Below are positions 25,595 through 33,435 of a stretch of DNA of 40,822 nucleotides, piece by piece (within the stretch, counting starts at the first letter, position 1; each line of letters starts with the position of its first letter). This DNA is from Streptomyces sp. 8L (GTDB lineage Bacteria > Actinomycetota > Actinomycetes > Streptomycetales > Streptomycetaceae): positions 1 to 40,822 of the forward strand of contig NZ_JAIUKE010000055.1 in NCBI RefSeq assembly GCF_020176795.1, given 5' to 3'. The notes under the pieces are model-generated. The model saw nothing but the letters and a program-made list of their open reading frames with translations. It was not told the DNA's origin and searched no databases. Both the position numbers and the translations under genes were made by a program.

Positions 25595-26451
25595 GCCCGC
25601 GTCTCGGCTACGGCACCAACGGCCTCACCGACCTGCGGCTCGACGACGCCCTCGGGCTCCTCGCGGATCTCGGCTACGACGGCGTCGGCCTGACGCTCGA
25701 CCACATGCACCTCGACCCGCTCGCCCCCGACCTCGCCGGCCGCACCCGCGCCGTCGCCGCGCGCCTCGGCTCGCTCGGGCTCGGCGTCACCGTCGAGACC
25801 GGGGCGCGCTATGTGCTCGACGCTCGCCGCAAGCACGGCCCCACACTGCTCGACGCCGACCCCGCCGCGCGTGCCGCGCGCGTCGGACTGCTGCTGAGAG
25901 CCGTACGCGTCGCCGCCGACCTCGGTGCGTGCGCCGTCCACTGCTTCAGCGGCGCACTCGGCGGGGGCGAGGAGCCGCGGGCGGGGTGGGACCGGCTCGA
26001 AGAGGGCCTCGCACCGGTCCTCGACGCCGCGGACCTGGCCGGTGTTCCGCTCGCCGTCGAACCCGAACCCGGCCACCTCGTCGGCGACCTCGCGTCCTTC
26101 CACACCCTGCGCCACCGCCTGGGCGACCCCCCGTCCCTCGGACTCACACTCGACGTCGGCCACTGCCAGTGCCTCGAACCGGCCCCGCCCGCCGACTGCG
26201 TGCGCGACGCCGCGCCCTGGCTGCGCCACGTACAGATCGAGGACATGCGGCGCGGTGTGCACGAACACCTGCCGTTCGGCGACGGCGAGATCGACTTCCC
26301 GCCCGTGCTCGACGCACTCGACGCCGTCGGCTACCAGGGCCTCACCGTCGTCGAGCTGCCACGCCACTCGCACGCCGGACCCGAACTCGCCCGGCGCTCC
26401 ATCGAGTTCCTCAGGCACGCCCGCGCCCGCGCGAAGGGAGCACGCGTATGA
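25591..26451 (+). CDS. Sugar phosphate isomerase/epimerase-like TIM barrel in the ebo operon
   Basis: This is a 286-residue xylose-isomerase-like TIM-barrel protein. Metal ligands expected in the family are seen in LAVEPEPGHLV (Glu), LTLDVGHCQC (Asp, His), VQIEDMRRGVHEHLPFGDGEIDF (Glu/Asp/His) and VVELPRHSH (Glu). It starts at ATG 25591, overlapping the UbiA stop by ATGA. Its last codons, ARARAKGARV, are the source of two downstream 38-bp duplications. It probably acts on the sugar or cyclitol intermediate of the operon; the reaction is unknown. Confidence 0.9.
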   Translation: MSPRLGYGTNGLTDLRLDDALGLLADLGYDGVGLTLDHMHLDPLAPDLAGRTRAVAARLGSLGLGVTVETGARYVLDARRKHGPTLLDADPAARAARVGLLLRAVRVAADLGACAVHCFSGALGGGEEPRAGWDRLEEGLAPVLDAADLAGVPLAVEPEPGHLVGDLASFHTLRHRLGDPPSLGLTLDVGHCQCLEPAPPADCVRDAAPWLRHVQIEDMRRGVHEHLPFGDGEIDFPPVLDALDAVGYQGLTVVELPRHSHAGPELARRSIEFLRHARARAKGARV

Positions 26452-26489
26452 GACTCGCCCGCGCCCGCGCGAAGGGAGCACGCGTATGA
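26448..26489 (+). CDS. 13-codon mini-ORF 1 linking two ebo genes
   Basis: This ORF starts with an ATG overlapping the TIM-barrel stop (ATGA, 26448-26451) and encodes MRLARARAKGARV. It ends with a TGA overlapping the next ATG at 26486. GAAGGGAG precedes it, so translation is plausible. It arose from the 38-bp duplication. I regard it as a reinitiation relay rather than a functional peptide. Confidence 0.5.
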   Translation: MRLARARAKGARV

Positions 26490-26527
26490 GACTCGCCCGC
26501 ACCCGCGCGAAGGGGGCACCGGTATGA
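26486..26527 (+). CDS. 13-codon mini-ORF 2 linking two ebo genes
   Basis: This ORF encodes MRLARTRAKGAPV. Its start overlaps the stop of mini-ORF 1 and its TGA (26525-26527) overlaps the eboA ATG at 26524. It has the same GAAGGGAG-type ribosome site. Because 38 is not a multiple of three, the three ATGs are in three different frames. Confidence 0.5.
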   Translation: MRLARTRAKGAPV

Positions 26528-27105
26528 GACCCACCCGTGCCACGCTTGCCCCCCGCCTCGACGGCCCGGCCCGCGCGTGGCTGGACGCGGCGCTCGCCGA
26601 GGCCGCCGCACCGGGAGACGGCGCCTGGGAGCTCAGGTTCGCCGCCGCCGGGCGGGTGTGCGGCCAGGACAACGCCGACGACGTCCGCGTCCTGCTCCTC
26701 GACCGCGCCGGGGCCGGAGTCGCGACCCTGGATCGCCTCTACCGGCAGGGCAGCGGCGCCGAGCGGCGCGCCGTCCTGCTCGCCCTGCCGGGCCGCGTCC
26801 CCGGCCCCGAGGCCGTGCCGCTGGTCGAGGACGCCCTGCGGGCCAACGACACGCGGCTCGTCGCCGCGGCCGTGGGGCCGTACGCCGCCGACCACCTGCA
26901 CCCGCACGCCTGGCGGCACGCCGTGCTCAAGTGCCTCTTCACAGGGGTGCCCGTCGAGCAGGTCGCGGGCCTCGCGAGGCGCGCCGCGGGCGATCGCGAA
27001 CTCGCCCGCATGCTCGGCGACTTCGCCGCGGAACGCGGCGCCGCGGGGCGGCCCGTGCCCGCCGGCCTGCACCGCGTACTCGCCCTGACGGGACTGGAGT
27101 CCTGA
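26524..27105 (+). CDS. eboA: EboA domain protein
   Basis: This 193-residue, mostly helical cytosolic protein matches the EboA domain family in length and pattern: RAWLDAALAEAA at the start, VLLLDRAGAGVATLDRLYRQGSGAERRAVLLALP in the middle, and DHLHPHAWRHAVLKCLFTGVPVEQVAGL toward the C-terminus. EboA has no known biochemical activity. In cyanobacteria the ebo cluster is needed for export of a scytonemin precursor to the periplasm. Its start at 26524 lies at the end of a chain of overlapping mini-ORFs, and it overlaps the next gene by one base (TGATG). Confidence 0.9.
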   Translation: MRPTRATLAPRLDGPARAWLDAALAEAAAPGDGAWELRFAAAGRVCGQDNADDVRVLLLDRAGAGVATLDRLYRQGSGAERRAVLLALPGRVPGPEAVPLVEDALRANDTRLVAAAVGPYAADHLHPHAWRHAVLKCLFTGVPVEQVAGLARRAAGDRELARMLGDFAAERGAAGRPVPAGLHRVLALTGLES

Positions 27106-27965
27106 TGCGCATCTTCGACCCCCACATCCATATGACCTCCCGCACCACGGACGACTACGAGGCCATGTACGACAGCGGGGTGCGCGCCCTCGTGGAGCCG
27201 TCGTTCTGGCTCGGCCAGCCCCGCACCTCGCCCGCCAGCTTCTTCGACCACTTCGACGCGCTGCTCGGCTGGGAGCCGTTCCGCGCCGCCCAGTACGGCA
27301 TCGCCCACCACTGCACCCTCGCCCTCAATCCGAAGGAGGCCGGCGACCCGCGCTGCACCCCCGTGCTGGACGCGCTGCCCCGCTACCTCGTCAAGGACGG
27401 CGTCGTCGCCGTCGGCGAGATCGGCTACGACTCGATGACCCCGGCCGAGGACCACGCCCTCGCCGCGCAGCTCCAGCTCGCCGCCGACCACGGCCTGCCC
27501 GCCCTCGTACACACCCCGCACCGCGACAAACGCACCGGGCTGCGCCGCACCGTCGACGCCGTACGCGAGTCCGAGCTGCCGCCCGAGCGCGTGCTGCTCG
27601 ACCACCTGAACGAGACCACCGTCGAGGACGCGGCGGACAGCGGCTGCTGGATGGGCTTCTCCATCTACCCCGACACCAAGATGGACGAGGACCGCATGGT
27701 CGCCGTCCTGCGGGAGTACGGCACCGCGAAGATCCTCGTCAACTCCGCGGCGGACTGGGGGAAGAGCGACCCGCTGAAGACCCGCAAGGTCGCCGACGCG
27801 ATGCTCGCCGCGGGCTTCACCGACCGAGACGTCGAGCAGGTGCTCTGGGCCAACCCCGTGGCGTTCTACGGCCAGAGCGGCCGGCTCCAGCTCGACGTGC
27901 CAGGACCGGGCACCGCCGACGGCGCGCTGCACGAGGGCAACTCCGTTCTGCGCGGCGGGGAGTGA
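27105..27965 (+). CDS. TatD-family metal-dependent hydrolase (EboB role)
   Basis: This is a 286-residue amidohydrolase-superfamily protein. DPHIHM at the N-terminus is the HxH metal motif. VGEIGYDSM carries the bridging Glu, VHTPHRDK and DHLNETT supply further positions, and NSAADWG supplies the late Asp. TatD proteins are nucleases or small-molecule hydrolases. In ebo clusters the TatD-like protein is EboB, with unknown substrate. It starts at ATG 27105, which shares its A with the eboA stop. Four bases separate its stop from the eboE start. Confidence 0.9.
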   Translation: MRIFDPHIHMTSRTTDDYEAMYDSGVRALVEPSFWLGQPRTSPASFFDHFDALLGWEPFRAAQYGIAHHCTLALNPKEAGDPRCTPVLDALPRYLVKDGVVAVGEIGYDSMTPAEDHALAAQLQLAADHGLPALVHTPHRDKRTGLRRTVDAVRESELPPERVLLDHLNETTVEDAADSGCWMGFSIYPDTKMDEDRMVAVLREYGTAKILVNSAADWGKSDPLKTRKVADAMLAAGFTDRDVEQVLWANPVAFYGQSGRLQLDVPGPGTADGALHEGNSVLRGGE

Positions 27966-27969
27966 GGCC

Positions 27970-29139
27970 ATGCGCTTCCGCCACCCCGACGGCTCCACCG
28001 TCCACCTCGCGTACTGCACCAACGTGCACCCCGCCGAGACGCTCGACGGCGTGCTCGCCCAGCTCCGCGACCACTGCGAACCCGTCCGCAGGCGCCTCGG
28101 CCGCGACCGCCTCGGCATCGGCCTGTGGCTCGCCAGGCGCGCCGCCCGCACCCTCGTGGACGACCCGGCGCGGCTGCGCGGCCTGCGCTCGGAACTCGAC
28201 CGGCGCGGCCTCGAAGTCGTGACCCTCAACGGCTTCCCCTACGACGGCTTCGGCTCCGACGAGGTCAAGTACCGCGTGTACAAGCCGGACTGGGCCGATC
28301 CGGAGCGCCTGGCGTACACCACCGACCTCGCACGGCTCCTCGCCGCCCTTCTCCCCGACGACGTCACCGAGGGCACCATCTCCACCCTTCCCCTCGCCTG
28401 GCGCACCGCGTACGGCGCCGAAGCGGCCCGCACCGCGCACGCCGCGCTGGCCACCCTCGCGCGACGGCTCGACGCGTTGGAGGAACTGACCGGCAAGTCC
28501 ATCCGGATCGCCCTGGAACCCGAGCCCGGCTGCACGGTCGAGACCACCGCCGACGCCATCGCACCCGTCGCCGCCCTCGCCTCCGACCGGATCGGCGTGT
28601 GCGTCGACACTTGCCACCTCGCCACCTCCTTCGAGGACCCGCTCGCCGCCCTCGCCGCGCTGGCCGCCGCCGGTGTCACTGTCCCCAAGACCCAGCTCTC
28701 CGCAGCCCTGCACGCCGAGCAGCCGCATCTGCCGGAAGTCCGGGCCGCGCTCGGCGCGTTCGCGGAACCGCGCTTCCTCCATCAGACCCGTACCCGTACG
28801 GCGGCGGGCCTGCACGGCACGGACGACCTGGACGAGGCCCTGGCCGGCGGGGCGCTGCCGGACGGCGGGCCCTGGCGCGCACACTTCCACGTACCCCTGC
28901 ACGCGCCGCCCGCGCCCCCGCTCACCTCCACACTCGACGTGCTGCGCACCGTACTGGCCGCCCTCGTCGCCGTCGCAGAGCCGCGCACCCGCCACCTGGA
29001 GGTCGAGACATACACCTGGCAGGCGCTCCCCGCCGAGCTGCGGCCCCGCACCCGGGGGCGCCTCGCCGACGGCATAGCAGCCGAACTCGTCCTCGCCCGG
29101 GACCTGTTGACCGATCTCGGGCTGAAGGAGCTGCCATGA
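27970..29139 (+). CDS. eboE: Metabolite traffic protein EboE
   Basis: This is a 389-residue TIM-barrel protein of the EboE family. YCTNVHPAETLDGVLAQL and LGIGLWLARRAA near the start, TLNGFPYDGFGSDEVKYRVYKPDW, the LALEPEPG-like metal segment (IALEPEPGCTVE), VCVDTCHLATSF and HFHVPLHAP are characteristic of the family. The metal-binding layout suggests an isomerase or epimerase ancestry, but no reaction is known. GGGGAGTGAGG precedes the ATG. It overlaps the next gene by ATGA at 29136-29139. Confidence 0.92.
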   Translation: MRFRHPDGSTVHLAYCTNVHPAETLDGVLAQLRDHCEPVRRRLGRDRLGIGLWLARRAARTLVDDPARLRGLRSELDRRGLEVVTLNGFPYDGFGSDEVKYRVYKPDWADPERLAYTTDLARLLAALLPDDVTEGTISTLPLAWRTAYGAEAARTAHAALATLARRLDALEELTGKSIRIALEPEPGCTVETTADAIAPVAALASDRIGVCVDTCHLATSFEDPLAALAALAAAGVTVPKTQLSAALHAEQPHLPEVRAALGAFAEPRFLHQTRTRTAAGLHGTDDLDEALAGGALPDGGPWRAHFHVPLHAPPAPPLTSTLDVLRTVLAALVAVAEPRTRHLEVETYTWQALPAELRPRTRGRLADGIAAELVLARDLLTDLGLKELP

Positions 29140-30623
29140 CCCCGCCCGCCACGAACCCACCTGCCACGACGGCGCCTGCCACGACCCCGCCTGCCACGAC
29201 CCCGCCGCCGTCCGAGGGGCCGGTCCCGCTCCTCGTCCTCGACGTCGTCGGCCTGACCCCGCGCCTGCTCGCGCACATGCCGCACCTGACGGCACTCGCG
29301 CGCGCCGGGTCACGGGCAGCGCTGGAGACCGTGCTGCCCGCCGTCACCTGCAGCGCGCAGTCCACGTTCCTGACCGGCACCCTTCCCGCCGAGCACGGCA
29401 TCGTCGGCAACGGCTGGTACTTCCGCGAACTCGGCGACGTCCTGCTGTGGCGCCAGCACAACGGACTCGTCTCCGGCGACCTGCTGTGGGACGCGGCCCG
29501 GCGCGCGTACCCCGGATACACCGTCGCCAACATCTGCTGGTGGTACGCGATGGGCGCGGACACCGACTGGACGGTCACCCCGCGCCCCGTCTACTACGCG
29601 GACGGCCGCAAGGAACCCGACTGCTACACGCGCCCGCCCGCGCTGCACGACGAACTCACCGCGAGGCTCGGCACGTTCCCGCTGTTCCACTTCTGGGGCC
29701 CGGGCGCGGACCTGGTCTCCTCGCAGTGGATCATCGACGCGACCCGGCACATCCTGCGCACCCGCGCCCCCGACCTCGCGCTGTGCTACCTGCCGCACCT
29801 CGACTACGACCTCCAGCGCCACGGCCCCGACGACCCGCGCTCCCTGCGCGCCGCCGCCGACCTCGACACCGCCCTCGCACCGCTGCTCGACGACGCCCGC
29901 CGGGCGAACCGCACCGTCGTCGCGCTGTCCGAGTACGGCATCACCGGGGTGTCCCGCCCGGTCGACATCAACCGCGCCCTGCGCAGGGCGGGACTGCTTC
30001 AGGTGCACACCCAGGACGGCATGGAGTACCTCGACCCGATGGCCTCCCGCGCCTTCGCCGTCGCCGACCACCAGATCGCCCACATCTACCTCCGCAGGCC
30101 CGGGCGGCCGGGGGAGAGCACCGCAGTACGCGAGGCGCTCGCCGGCCTCGACGGCATCGCGGAACTCCTCGACGACGACGGCAAGAAGCGCCACGGGCTG
30201 AACCATCCGCGCTCCGGCGAGCTCGTCGCGATCGCCGAGCCGGACGCGTGGTTCACGTACTACTACTGGCTGGACGACGCGCGCGCCCCGGACTTCGCGC
30301 GGCTCGTGGAGATCCACCGCAAGCCCGGCTACGACCCGGTCGAGCTCTTCATGGACCCGCACGATCCCTACGTCCGGCTGAGGGCCGCCGCGGCGCTCGC
30401 CCGCAAGAAGGCGGGCATGCGCTACCGGCTCGCCGTCGTGCCGCTCGACGCCTCGCCGATCCGCGGCAGCCACGGCCGCCTGCCGGCGAGCGACGACGAG
30501 GGCCCCGTGCTGTTGTGCTCCGAGCCCGGAGCCGTCGGTGGCCGCGTCGCGGCGACCGATGTGAAGTCCCTGCTCCTCGGCCTCGCAGACCCGCACCGAC
30601 CACAGAGGGAGTCCCGCCCATGA
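29136..30623 (+). CDS. Alkaline phosphatase superfamily / nucleotide pyrophosphatase-like protein (EboF role)
   Basis: This 495-residue protein belongs to the type I phosphodiesterase/nucleotide pyrophosphatase branch of the alkaline phosphatase superfamily. LLVLDVVGLTPRLL carries the first metal Asp, VTCSAQSTFLTG the nucleophile region, YLPHLDYDLQRHGPDDP the Asp/His metal pair, and ALSEYGITGV and NHPRSGELVAIAE the rest of the two-metal site. No signal peptide is seen, so it is probably cytosolic. The N-terminus (residues 3-22) is a PATT-type repeat of low complexity. AAGGAG is 5 nt before ATG 29136. EboF in cyanobacterial clusters is of this family. It may hydrolyse a phosphoester or diphosphate of the pathway product. 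Confidence 0.9.
   Translation: MTPPATNPPATTAPATTPPATTPPPSEGPVPLLVLDVVGLTPRLLAHMPHLTALARAGSRAALETVLPAVTCSAQSTFLTGTLPAEHGIVGNGWYFRELGDVLLWRQHNGLVSGDLLWDAARRAYPGYTVANICWWYAMGADTDWTVTPRPVYYADGRKEPDCYTRPPALHDELTARLGTFPLFHFWGPGADLVSSQWIIDATRHILRTRAPDLALCYLPHLDYDLQRHGPDDPRSLRAAADLDTALAPLLDDARRANRTVVALSEYGITGVSRPVDINRALRRAGLLQVHTQDGMEYLDPMASRAFAVADHQIAHIYLRRPGRPGESTAVREALAGLDGIAELLDDDGKKRHGLNHPRSGELVAIAEPDAWFTYYYWLDDARAPDFARLVEIHRKPGYDPVELFMDPHDPYVRLRAAAALARKKAGMRYRLAVVPLDASPIRGSHGRLPASDDEGPVLLCSEPGAVGGRVAATDVKSLLLGLADPHRPQRESRP
29144..29205 (+). repeat. 15-bp tandem repeats at the start of the phosphodiesterase gene
   Basis: CCTGCCACGACCCCG-like units repeat about four times in frame and encode the PPATN/PPATT/APATT/PPATT tract. 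Slippage would change length by five residues without a frameshift. Confidence 0.7.
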
Positions 30624-31666
30624 TCCGCAGGAACACCGCCGACGCCGAGCTCGCCCACCGGCTCTCCCGACGCGGCATGCTCGGCGTCACCGCGGGCGCC
30701 GGCGCCGCCACGCTGCTCGGCCTCGCCGCAGGCACCGCGGGCGCCGCGCCCCTGGCCGCCGCGCGGAAGAGGACGGCCCCGACCCGCCCCGTGCTGCCGC
30801 CCGGGCGCCTCGGCATCCAGCTCTACTCGGTCCGCGACAAGATCCAGGAGATCGGATTCGCGTCCGTCTTCAAGGAGTTGGCTGAGTTCGGCTACGACCA
30901 GATCGAGTACGCCGGCTACACCCAGGGCATCGGGCCGATCACCGTGAAACAGGTGGCCCGGCTCGCCAGGAGTTACGGCCTCGACGGCATCGGCAGCCAC
31001 GTCGGCTACTTCACCGACGATCCGAAGGGCTACAGCTTCGCCACCAGCCTCGGCAGGGTCCTGGACGACGCAGAGGCCCTCGGACTCGAACACATCGGAA
31101 CGGCGTCGAGCCCCAACCGGTACGGCAACACGGTGGACGCCTGGAAGCGGGCCGCCGCGGAGTTCAACACGTACGGCGAGGCCGCGAAGGCCCGGGGCAT
31201 GAAGTTCTACCAGCACAACCACGGCGACGAGTTCGGCTTCGCCACCGACAACCCCGACGTGCGCCTCTACGACGTGCTGCTGGCCGAGACCGACCCGCGG
31301 TACGTGTTCCTGGAGATGGACATCTACTGGGCCTACACGGCGCAGTTCCGCTTCAGCGTCACCCCCGAGGGCAGGCCGCGGCCGTTCGAGCCGATCGACT
31401 ACGTGGTCCAGCAGCCCCACCGCTACCCGCTGTTCCACGTCAAGGACGGCGTCCACGACCCCGACGCGCGCGACGGCTACGACATGGTCGACGTCGGTGA
31501 CGGTGACATCGACTACAAGACCTTCATCCAGAAGGTCAACGCCACCAACAAGGGGCGCACCACCCACAACTGGCAGGTCGAGCACGACCAGCCGGCCGAC
31601 TCCCTCGAATTCGCCCGCAAGTCGGCGAACAGCCTGCACGCGCTGACGGAGAGGGCGAAGGGCTGA
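30620..31666 (+). CDS. Tat-exported sugar phosphate isomerase/epimerase-like TIM barrel
   Basis: This 348-residue protein has a twin-arginine signal: SRRGMLGV is followed by a hydrophobic, Ala/Gly-rich stretch ending near AGAAPLA (about residue 38-40). The mature part is a xylose-isomerase-like TIM barrel with LGIQLYSVRDKI, YQHNHGDEF, YVFLEMDIYW, FHVKDGV and WQVEHDQP as metal-site segments. Tat export implies folding, perhaps with metal, before secretion. It overlaps the phosphodiesterase stop by ATGA at 30620-30623 and is the last gene of the operon. It places one enzyme of the system outside the membrane, which agrees with a trafficking role for the cluster. Confidence 0.9.
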   Translation: MIRRNTADAELAHRLSRRGMLGVTAGAGAATLLGLAAGTAGAAPLAAARKRTAPTRPVLPPGRLGIQLYSVRDKIQEIGFASVFKELAEFGYDQIEYAGYTQGIGPITVKQVARLARSYGLDGIGSHVGYFTDDPKGYSFATSLGRVLDDAEALGLEHIGTASSPNRYGNTVDAWKRAAAEFNTYGEAAKARGMKFYQHNHGDEFGFATDNPDVRLYDVLLAETDPRYVFLEMDIYWAYTAQFRFSVTPEGRPRPFEPIDYVVQQPHRYPLFHVKDGVHDPDARDGYDMVDVGDGDIDYKTFIQKVNATNKGRTTHNWQVEHDQPADSLEFARKSANSLHALTERAKG

Positions 31667-31673
31667 GCCCCGG

Positions 31674-31703
31674 GCGCTCGCGGCCGCCGCAGGCCGGGAG
31701 CGC
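31674..31703 (+). terminator. Terminator of the ino1-ebo operon
   Basis: A 12-bp stem with one mismatch (31674-31685 with 31692-31703) and a 6-nt loop starts 8 nt after the last stop codon of the operon. Confidence 0.7.
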
Positions 31704-31870
<167 letters not shown>

Positions 31871-31925
31871 CGGTGTGACAGGAGCCGTCCGCGGGTGGAG
31901 GTCGCGAGCCGCGGCCCGCGGAGTT

Positions 31926-31950
31926 CCGGCGGACGGCAGCGGTCCGCCGG
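31926..31950 (-). terminator. Terminator of the leftward oxalate operon
   Basis: CCGGCGGAC (31926-31934) and GTCCGCCGG (31942-31950) form a perfect 9-bp stem with a 7-nt loop, 11 nt beyond the stop codon of the second OFA transporter. Confidence 0.7.
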
Positions 31951-31961
31951 TCAGGTGCCGG

Positions 31962-33356
31962 TCATGTCGCCTCGCGGCTGACCGGGTTGGGATTGGGCAC
32001 CGTCCCACGGCGCGGCGCCCCCGGGTGCCGCAGCAGCAACGCCAGGGCCGCCGCCACCAGTGAGATCACACCGGCCGTGACGTAGGCGCCGTTGTACCCC
32101 CAGCTGTCGATGACCATCGATCCGAGGCCGGAGCCGAACAGACCGCTGACCACCTTGCCGCTGTAGGCGATCCCGTAGTTCGTCGCGTTGTTGTTCTCGC
32201 CGAAGTAGTCCGGCACCAGCGTGGCGAACATCGGGTAGAACGCTCCGCCGCCGAACCCGGAGAAGAACGCGAACACCAGGAACAGCCACTCGCTGTGGAT
32301 GTTGCCCGCCCACATGACACCGAACTGCGAGAGGCCGAGGACCAGGATCACCATGATCAGCGCCAGCTTGCGGCCCATGATGTCGGAGAGCCAGCCGACC
32401 ACGGCCCTGCCGACACCGTTGACGACCGAGAGGACGCCCGCGGAGTTCGCCGCGACCAGCGGGCCGAAGCCGACCTCCTTGGCGAACGGGACCTGGAAGG
32501 ACACACCGAAGATGGAGACACCGGCGGTGATCACCAGCAGCACCCAGATGAGCGGCAGCTGACCTGTCTTGATCGCCTCCATGGGGGTGTACTGCTTGAC
32601 GGCCGGCGGGTTCTTCGCCAGGGCCCGCGCGGTCTTGGAGCCGGCCTCGCCCCGCTTCAGCGGGTCGACGTGGGCCGGCCACCAGTTCTTCGGCGGGTCC
32701 TTGAAGAACCAGGCGACCGCCAGCAGGACGATCATGACGTACACGCCGACGAGGTCCAGCACCACATGGTAATTGCTGGTGTCGAACGCGAAGTTGAAGA
32801 TGAAGATGAGCGGCACCGAGCCGTACGCGAAACCGCCGTTGACGAAGCCGGTCGTGCTGCCCCGCCGCTCGGGGAACCACTTGCCGGTCATGTTGATGCA
32901 TGTGGAGTACACGAGACCCGACCCCACGCCGCCGAGCACGCCGAACCCGATGATGGCGAGGAACACATTGTCGAAGTGGGATATCGCGAGGAATCCCAGC
33001 AGGGCCAGGACCGAGCCGAGCAGCACGGCGCCCCGCGGCTTGAGGTAGCCCTTCTCCCGCAGCCATCCGGTCGGGAACGACACGCCCGCCTGGAAGAACG
33101 TCCACACACTGAGAATCCAGAAGGTGTTGCTCTGGGTCCAGTTGTGGGCGTCGGAGAGCACGTCCTCGGCAGAGCCGTACGCGTACTCGAACACACTGAT
33201 CGCGAACATCGCGGCCCACGGCAGCCACATCATCAGCTTGCGCGAGTGGCCGAGGATCTCCCGGTCGCTCTCGCCGATGCGGTAGACGCGGCCCTTGCCG
33301 TCCGTGATCTCGCGGTAGGCGGCCGGCGCCGTCTCCCGCCCTACGTCGCTACTCAT
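31962..33356 (-). CDS. OFA-family MFS transporter, second copy
   Basis: This 464-residue MFS protein has about 12 membrane segments after a hydrophilic N-terminus of about 40 residues. GVGSGLVYSTCINMTGKWFPERRG is the OFA signature, and FGGGAFYPMFATLVPDYFGENNNATNYG is the matching C-terminal signature. It is only distantly similar to the OFA copy at 11371. It is the last gene of the operon with the ThDP enzyme, frc and the acyl-CoA ligase, so oxalate uptake or oxalate/formate exchange is the likely job. ATG 33356 has AAGGAG 11 nt upstream; the open frame extends further without support. The gap to the preceding gene is 79 nt. Confidence 0.92.
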   Translation of the reverse strand: MSSDVGRETAPAAYREITDGKGRVYRIGESDREILGHSRKLMMWLPWAAMFAISVFEYAYGSAEDVLSDAHNWTQSNTFWILSVWTFFQAGVSFPTGWLREKGYLKPRGAVLLGSVLALLGFLAISHFDNVFLAIIGFGVLGGVGSGLVYSTCINMTGKWFPERRGSTTGFVNGGFAYGSVPLIFIFNFAFDTSNYHVVLDLVGVYVMIVLLAVAWFFKDPPKNWWPAHVDPLKRGEAGSKTARALAKNPPAVKQYTPMEAIKTGQLPLIWVLLVITAGVSIFGVSFQVPFAKEVGFGPLVAANSAGVLSVVNGVGRAVVGWLSDIMGRKLALIMVILVLGLSQFGVMWAGNIHSEWLFLVFAFFSGFGGGAFYPMFATLVPDYFGENNNATNYGIAYSGKVVSGLFGSGLGSMVIDSWGYNGAYVTAGVISLVAAALALLLRHPGAPRRGTVPNPNPVSREAT

Positions 33357-33435
33357 GGGTGGTTTGTCTCCTTCGGCTTCCAAAGAACCTGGCCAGCGCC
33401 CCCTGTCCGGACTCTTGGTGCTTTGAGGAGTTCGG

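Larger units (their letters stand above)
26414..26527 (+). repeat. Triplicated 38-bp gene boundary before eboA
   Basis: Three copies of a segment carrying GCGAAGGGAGCACGCGTATGAG place ATG codons at 26448, 26486 and 26524, exactly 38 bp apart. The third copy has a few changes (GGGGGCACCGGT). Each copy repeats the end of the TIM-barrel gene plus the ribosome site and start of the next gene. Confidence 0.92.
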
